Shown here one piece after another: positions 60,388 through 64,000 of a stretch of 64,000 nucleotides of DNA. The stretch comes from Labia minor (taxonomy: Eukaryota; Arthropoda; Insecta; Dermaptera; Spongiphoridae), in contig OY720345.1 of assembly GCA_963082975.1 (NCBI GenBank), forward strand, positions 33,116,611 through 33,180,610. The letters run 5' to 3'. The notes under the pieces were generated by a model that did not search any database, was not told where the DNA came from, and was given only the letters and a program-made list of their open reading frames with translations. Within the stretch, counting starts at the first letter, position 1. Each line of letters opens with the position of its first letter. Both the position numbers and the translations under genes were made by a program.

Positions 60388-61468
60388 TTATAGATAATCT
60401 GATAGTTTAAAAATTTTTTTTTTTGAAGAACCAAATCCAGAAAAGCCCATAATTAATGCTAATTCAGACTCTGCTTCAGTAGGAGGTTTTACTTCTTCCA
60501 ATTTTCGTTTTCTATCTTTTCTTATTTCTCTTCTAGATTCTCTAAGTTTTTCTTCCTAATAAAAATTACAAAAAAAATATTAGATTAAAATATTACATTA
60601 AAATAATAAACGATATATAATAAAAGTACAAAATATACCTCCTCTTTTAATTCTTTCATTCGCACCTCAATATCATAATCTTTTTTCATTTCTTCCATTT
60701 TTTTTTTATTCGATTCGAATCTTTTCTTTACTTGATCTAATGAGGATCTTTCGATTCTCATCGACATACCAAGATTTCTTTGATCTAAAATTAAAAGAAA
60801 AACATTCTAATTAATTTTATAAATCCTATATATTGATTATAAGTTTTGTATGTTTAGTTCTTTAAATAAACATGAATAAAGCCTTAGATAATTTACTGCA
60901 CATGCTTTCTAAAGCTATTTTATAACATGAGTAAAATCAGATTTATTTTAATTTCCTTGAATTTCGATTCAACTAAAGGTCAAACTAAAATTAAAGTTAA
61001 AATTTTAGGATGTTAGAAATTTAAATTAAATATAGTTTTTCAAGCACGATTAAATTCACTTTTGACAATTTAAATTAATATAATTTACTTACGTTTTTTT
61101 TCATTAATATGGTCAAGGAAATTAATTGAGTCTTTGACGACACAATCACACACATTACAATAATATCCTCCACTTTGGGAACAGGGTGTATTTTTTGTAA
61201 TAAGAATACTTTTACCGAGTTTAGATTTTAAATCAACTCGGTAATCTCTTTGTTTTAAAAGTTCTCTTTTAATAGGTACTGGTTTTTGTTTGGCTTTTTC
61301 TTGTGCATCCAATTCTTCCTGTATTCTGTCACTTGCCAAACGTTCGTATTCATCTCTGTCCCATTTTCTTCTATGATCTTCATATTTCTAAAATCATTAA
61401 AAAAATAGAATATAAAATGTTTTATTATTATTTTTAAAATATTAAATAATTTAACTAACATCTGCCAT
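60388..61468 (-). CDS. ZMAT2: ZMAT2/Snu23, copy 7
   Basis: Exons 61460-61468, 61093-61387, 60639-60784 and 60388-60555. Predicted protein as copy 6 (K134M). Its upstream segment lies in unit 8. Confidence 0.92.
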
Positions 61469-62781
61469 TGTAAAATAAAATTAATGTTTGATTAACGGTT
61501 AAAATATGTTTTATCTTTTAAACATAAAATAAAAAATATCATTTGGTTTAAAAAGAAAATTTAGTAAAATAGAGATTAATTTATAATTATATTCACACAA
61601 GAAGTGTCAATCACAGAGCATTATAAAATTTGCAACGATTAATAAAACAAAAAGACATTGGTTATTTTATTGGGTTAAAAATTAATTTTATTAGACTTTT
61701 AAATTAATAAAAATTGATTAATTTCTAAAAAATATATAACACTTAAAATAAAATGAGATTTTTCATATAAAATTAAATTCTAAATATATGCGCATATAAA
61801 AAATAATTCATAATTACTAAATAATAAAATAATTTAAATAATTAAAAATTTACTTACATTTAATACCATGTTTGCTGGGTTTGTTTCAAATATTATGAGT
61901 ACTGATGGTATGTGGGTGTCGAGTTTGACATTCAAATAATTGCAATGAATTCGGAAGGCATGTGGGTGGGGGTGATCTGCGGTTATTTTTATTTGCGGTG
62001 TCATCTATTGGGCGCCTGAAGAGTCAACCGTTTTCGCCTGCAACACCATCTTGTGTTCGTATTTCACCAGTCCCATAGAGGTGCACCGCCATTTATTTAA
62101 AATAGATATTTTACATTAAAAAGTTTTTACTTTTTAGCAAAGAAATTAATAAATATTGAAATTCTATTTTACTTATCTATTGTTAACTTAGTTTCCTAGT
62201 AGAAAATAATTTTTCTAAGAGTGGGATAATTTTTCTAAGATTAATCTTAAATATTCTTATATTCCTTATAATATTTAAAGAAATAAAATAATTTTTTTTA
62301 CATTTATTCACACTTCATAAAGTTTAAATGAAATTGGATAAAAAATGTAGTTTCACTATAATTAGAATTATGAGTTGTTTACAATGCTGTTGATTTTAAA
62401 AAATAAAATTTGAAAAAATATTGCTAGAATGGCTTATGAGAAATGCAACAAAGATAAACATTAAATCTCTTTAAAATTAAATAAATCAGATGTTTAAAAT
62501 TACTAATTCTTATAATATCATTTAAATAAATGATTATTTAATTTTAATTTTAAGTTCAATGTATATTACAAATAATGTCACAATGGAAGTGGATATGGAG
62601 ATAATTTGTGGATTCTTTAAATTTTCTGGACTTTAAAAACAAATCAACAAAATGTTAAAAGAATTCGTCTGTTTAATTAAAACTTAATTCAATTAGTTAC
62701 ATATAAATAAAAGAACACATGATATAAATATAATTGATAAAAAATAATTTAGGTTTGTTGCCTTTATATTAAATGTAATGT

Positions 62782-63862
62782 TTATAGATAATCTGATAGT
62801 TTAAAAATTTTTTTTTTTGAAGAACCAAATCCAGAAAAGCCCATAATTAATGCTAATTCAGACTCTGCTTCAGTAGGAGGTTTTACTTCTTCCAATTTTC
62901 GTTTTCTATCTTTTCTTATTTCTCTTCTAGATTCTCTAAGTTTTTCTTCCTAATAAAAATTACAAAAAAAATATTAGATTAAAATATTACATTAAAATAA
63001 TAAACGATATATAATAAAAGTACAAAATATACCTCCTCTTTTAATTCTTTCATTCGCACCTCAATATCATAATCTTTTTTCATTTCTTCCATTTTTTTTT
63101 TATTCGATTCGAATCTTTTCTTTACTTGATCTAATGAGGATCTTTCGATTCTCATCGACATACCAAGATTTCTTTGATCTAAAATTAAAAGAAAAACATT
63201 CTAATTAATTTTATAAATCCTATATATTGATTATAAGTTTTGTATGTTTAGTTCTTTAAATAAACATGAATAAAGCCTTAGATAATTTACTGCACATGCT
63301 TTCTAAAGCTATTTTATAACATGAGTAAAATCAGATTTATTTTAATTTCCTTGAATTTCGATTCAACTAAAGGTCAAACTAAAATTAAAGTTAAAATTTT
63401 AGGATGTTAGAAATTTAAATTAAATATAGTTTTTCAAGCACGATTAAATTCACTTTTGACAATTTAAATTAATATAATTTACTTACGTTTTTTTTCATTA
63501 ATATGGTCAAGGAAATTAATTGAGTCTTTGACGACACAATCACACACATTACAATAATATCCTCCACTTTGGGAACAGGGTGTATTTTTTGTAATAAGAA
63601 TACTTTTACCGAGTTTAGATTTTAAATCAACTCGGTAATCTCTTTGTTTTAAAAGTTCTCTTTTAATAGGTACTGGTTTTTGTTTGGCTTTTTCTTGTGC
63701 ATCCAATTCTTCCTGTATTCTGTCACTTGCCAAACGTTCGTATTCATCTCTGTCCCATTTTCTTCTATGATCTTCATATTTCTAAAATCATTAAAAAAAT
63801 AGAATATAAAATGTTTTATTATTATTTTTAAAATATTAAATAATTTAACTAACATCTGCCAT
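62782..63862 (-). CDS. ZMAT2: ZMAT2/Snu23, copy 8
   Basis: Exons 63854-63862, 63487-63781, 63033-63178 and 62782-62949. Predicted protein as copies 6 and 7. Its upstream segment would be in unit 9, beyond the window, so its promoter cannot be judged here. Confidence 0.92.
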
Positions 63863-64000
63863 TGTAAAATAAAATTAATGTTTGATTAACGGTTAAAATA
63901 TGTTTTATCTTTTAAACATAAAATAAAAAATATCATTTGGTTTAAAAAGAAAATTTAGTAAAATAGAGATTAATTTATAATTATATTCACACAAGAAGTG

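Larger units (their letters stand above)
44729..64000 (-). repeat. Head-to-tail array of a 2396-bp ZMAT2-bearing unit
   Basis: Units start (ttaatgtttg) at 44731, 47127, 49501, 51897, 54293, 56689, 59085, 61481 and 63875. The period is 2396 bp, except 2374 in unit 2 (a 20-bp and a 2-bp deletion) and 2394 in unit 8. Eight units are complete and the ninth is cut by the window end. By eye they differ at only a handful of positions. Each has one minus-strand four-exon gene, an upstream GC-richer segment and AT-rich spacer. The array continues beyond 64000. Confidence 0.97.

Overview
The window is nuclear DNA from an AT-rich animal genome, most likely an arthropod and probably an insect. The evidence is spliceosomal introns with GT/AG borders, an arthropod-type initiator (TCAGTC) and transposon families common in arthropods (hAT, MULE, pogo-like MITEs, RTE-type LINE tails, a Ty3-type LTR element). 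I cannot name the species from sequence alone.

Positions 1-23400 are a mosaic of repeat blocks that recur in different orders. The most notable block is a roughly 2.56 kb unit (starts at 2955, 12781, 20085 and 38403, plus a 3'-only copy at 34458) carrying a single-ORF gene with its own initiator, 5'UTR and 99-bp 5'UTR intron. It encodes a basic 233-residue protein of unknown family with a KEN-box-like motif and an acidic run. Three copies are intact with identical predicted protein (13600, 20904, 39223); the first (3774) has a 2-bp deletion.

Positions 23400-32000 hold one independent gene, a two-exon C2H2 zinc-finger gene (24667-26924, 386 residues, 11 tandem fingers), with a hAT MITE in its intron and a decayed copy of its 3' end downstream. 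After it come an internally deleted hAT element with an 8-bp target duplication (27854-28527), a MULE remnant (29253-30475) and LINE remnants. Positions 32000-41400 return to the mosaic, including a duplicate of the 10.2-15.4 kb segment at 35.9-41.0 kb.

Positions 41400-44730 contain a degenerate AT-rich repeat, a decayed Ty3-type element (one LTR and an integrase fragment), and a La-type RNA-binding-protein pseudogene split by a hAT MITE that is itself split by a pogo-like MITE.

From 44729 to the window end lies a head-to-tail array of a 2396-bp unit, eight full copies plus the start of a ninth. Each holds, on the minus strand, a complete four-exon gene for ZMAT2/Snu23 (205 residues), a U4/U6.U5 tri-snRNP zinc-finger protein that is normally single copy. 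All eight reading frames look intact and units differ at only a few positions, so the amplification is recent or kept uniform by exchange. The left edge joins the array to a LINE fragment and leaves one upstream segment with no gene to serve.

The genes do not form an operon or pathway. The window is best read as a repeat-dense region that has amplified two gene-bearing units, one an unknown KEN-box protein and one a core splicing factor.
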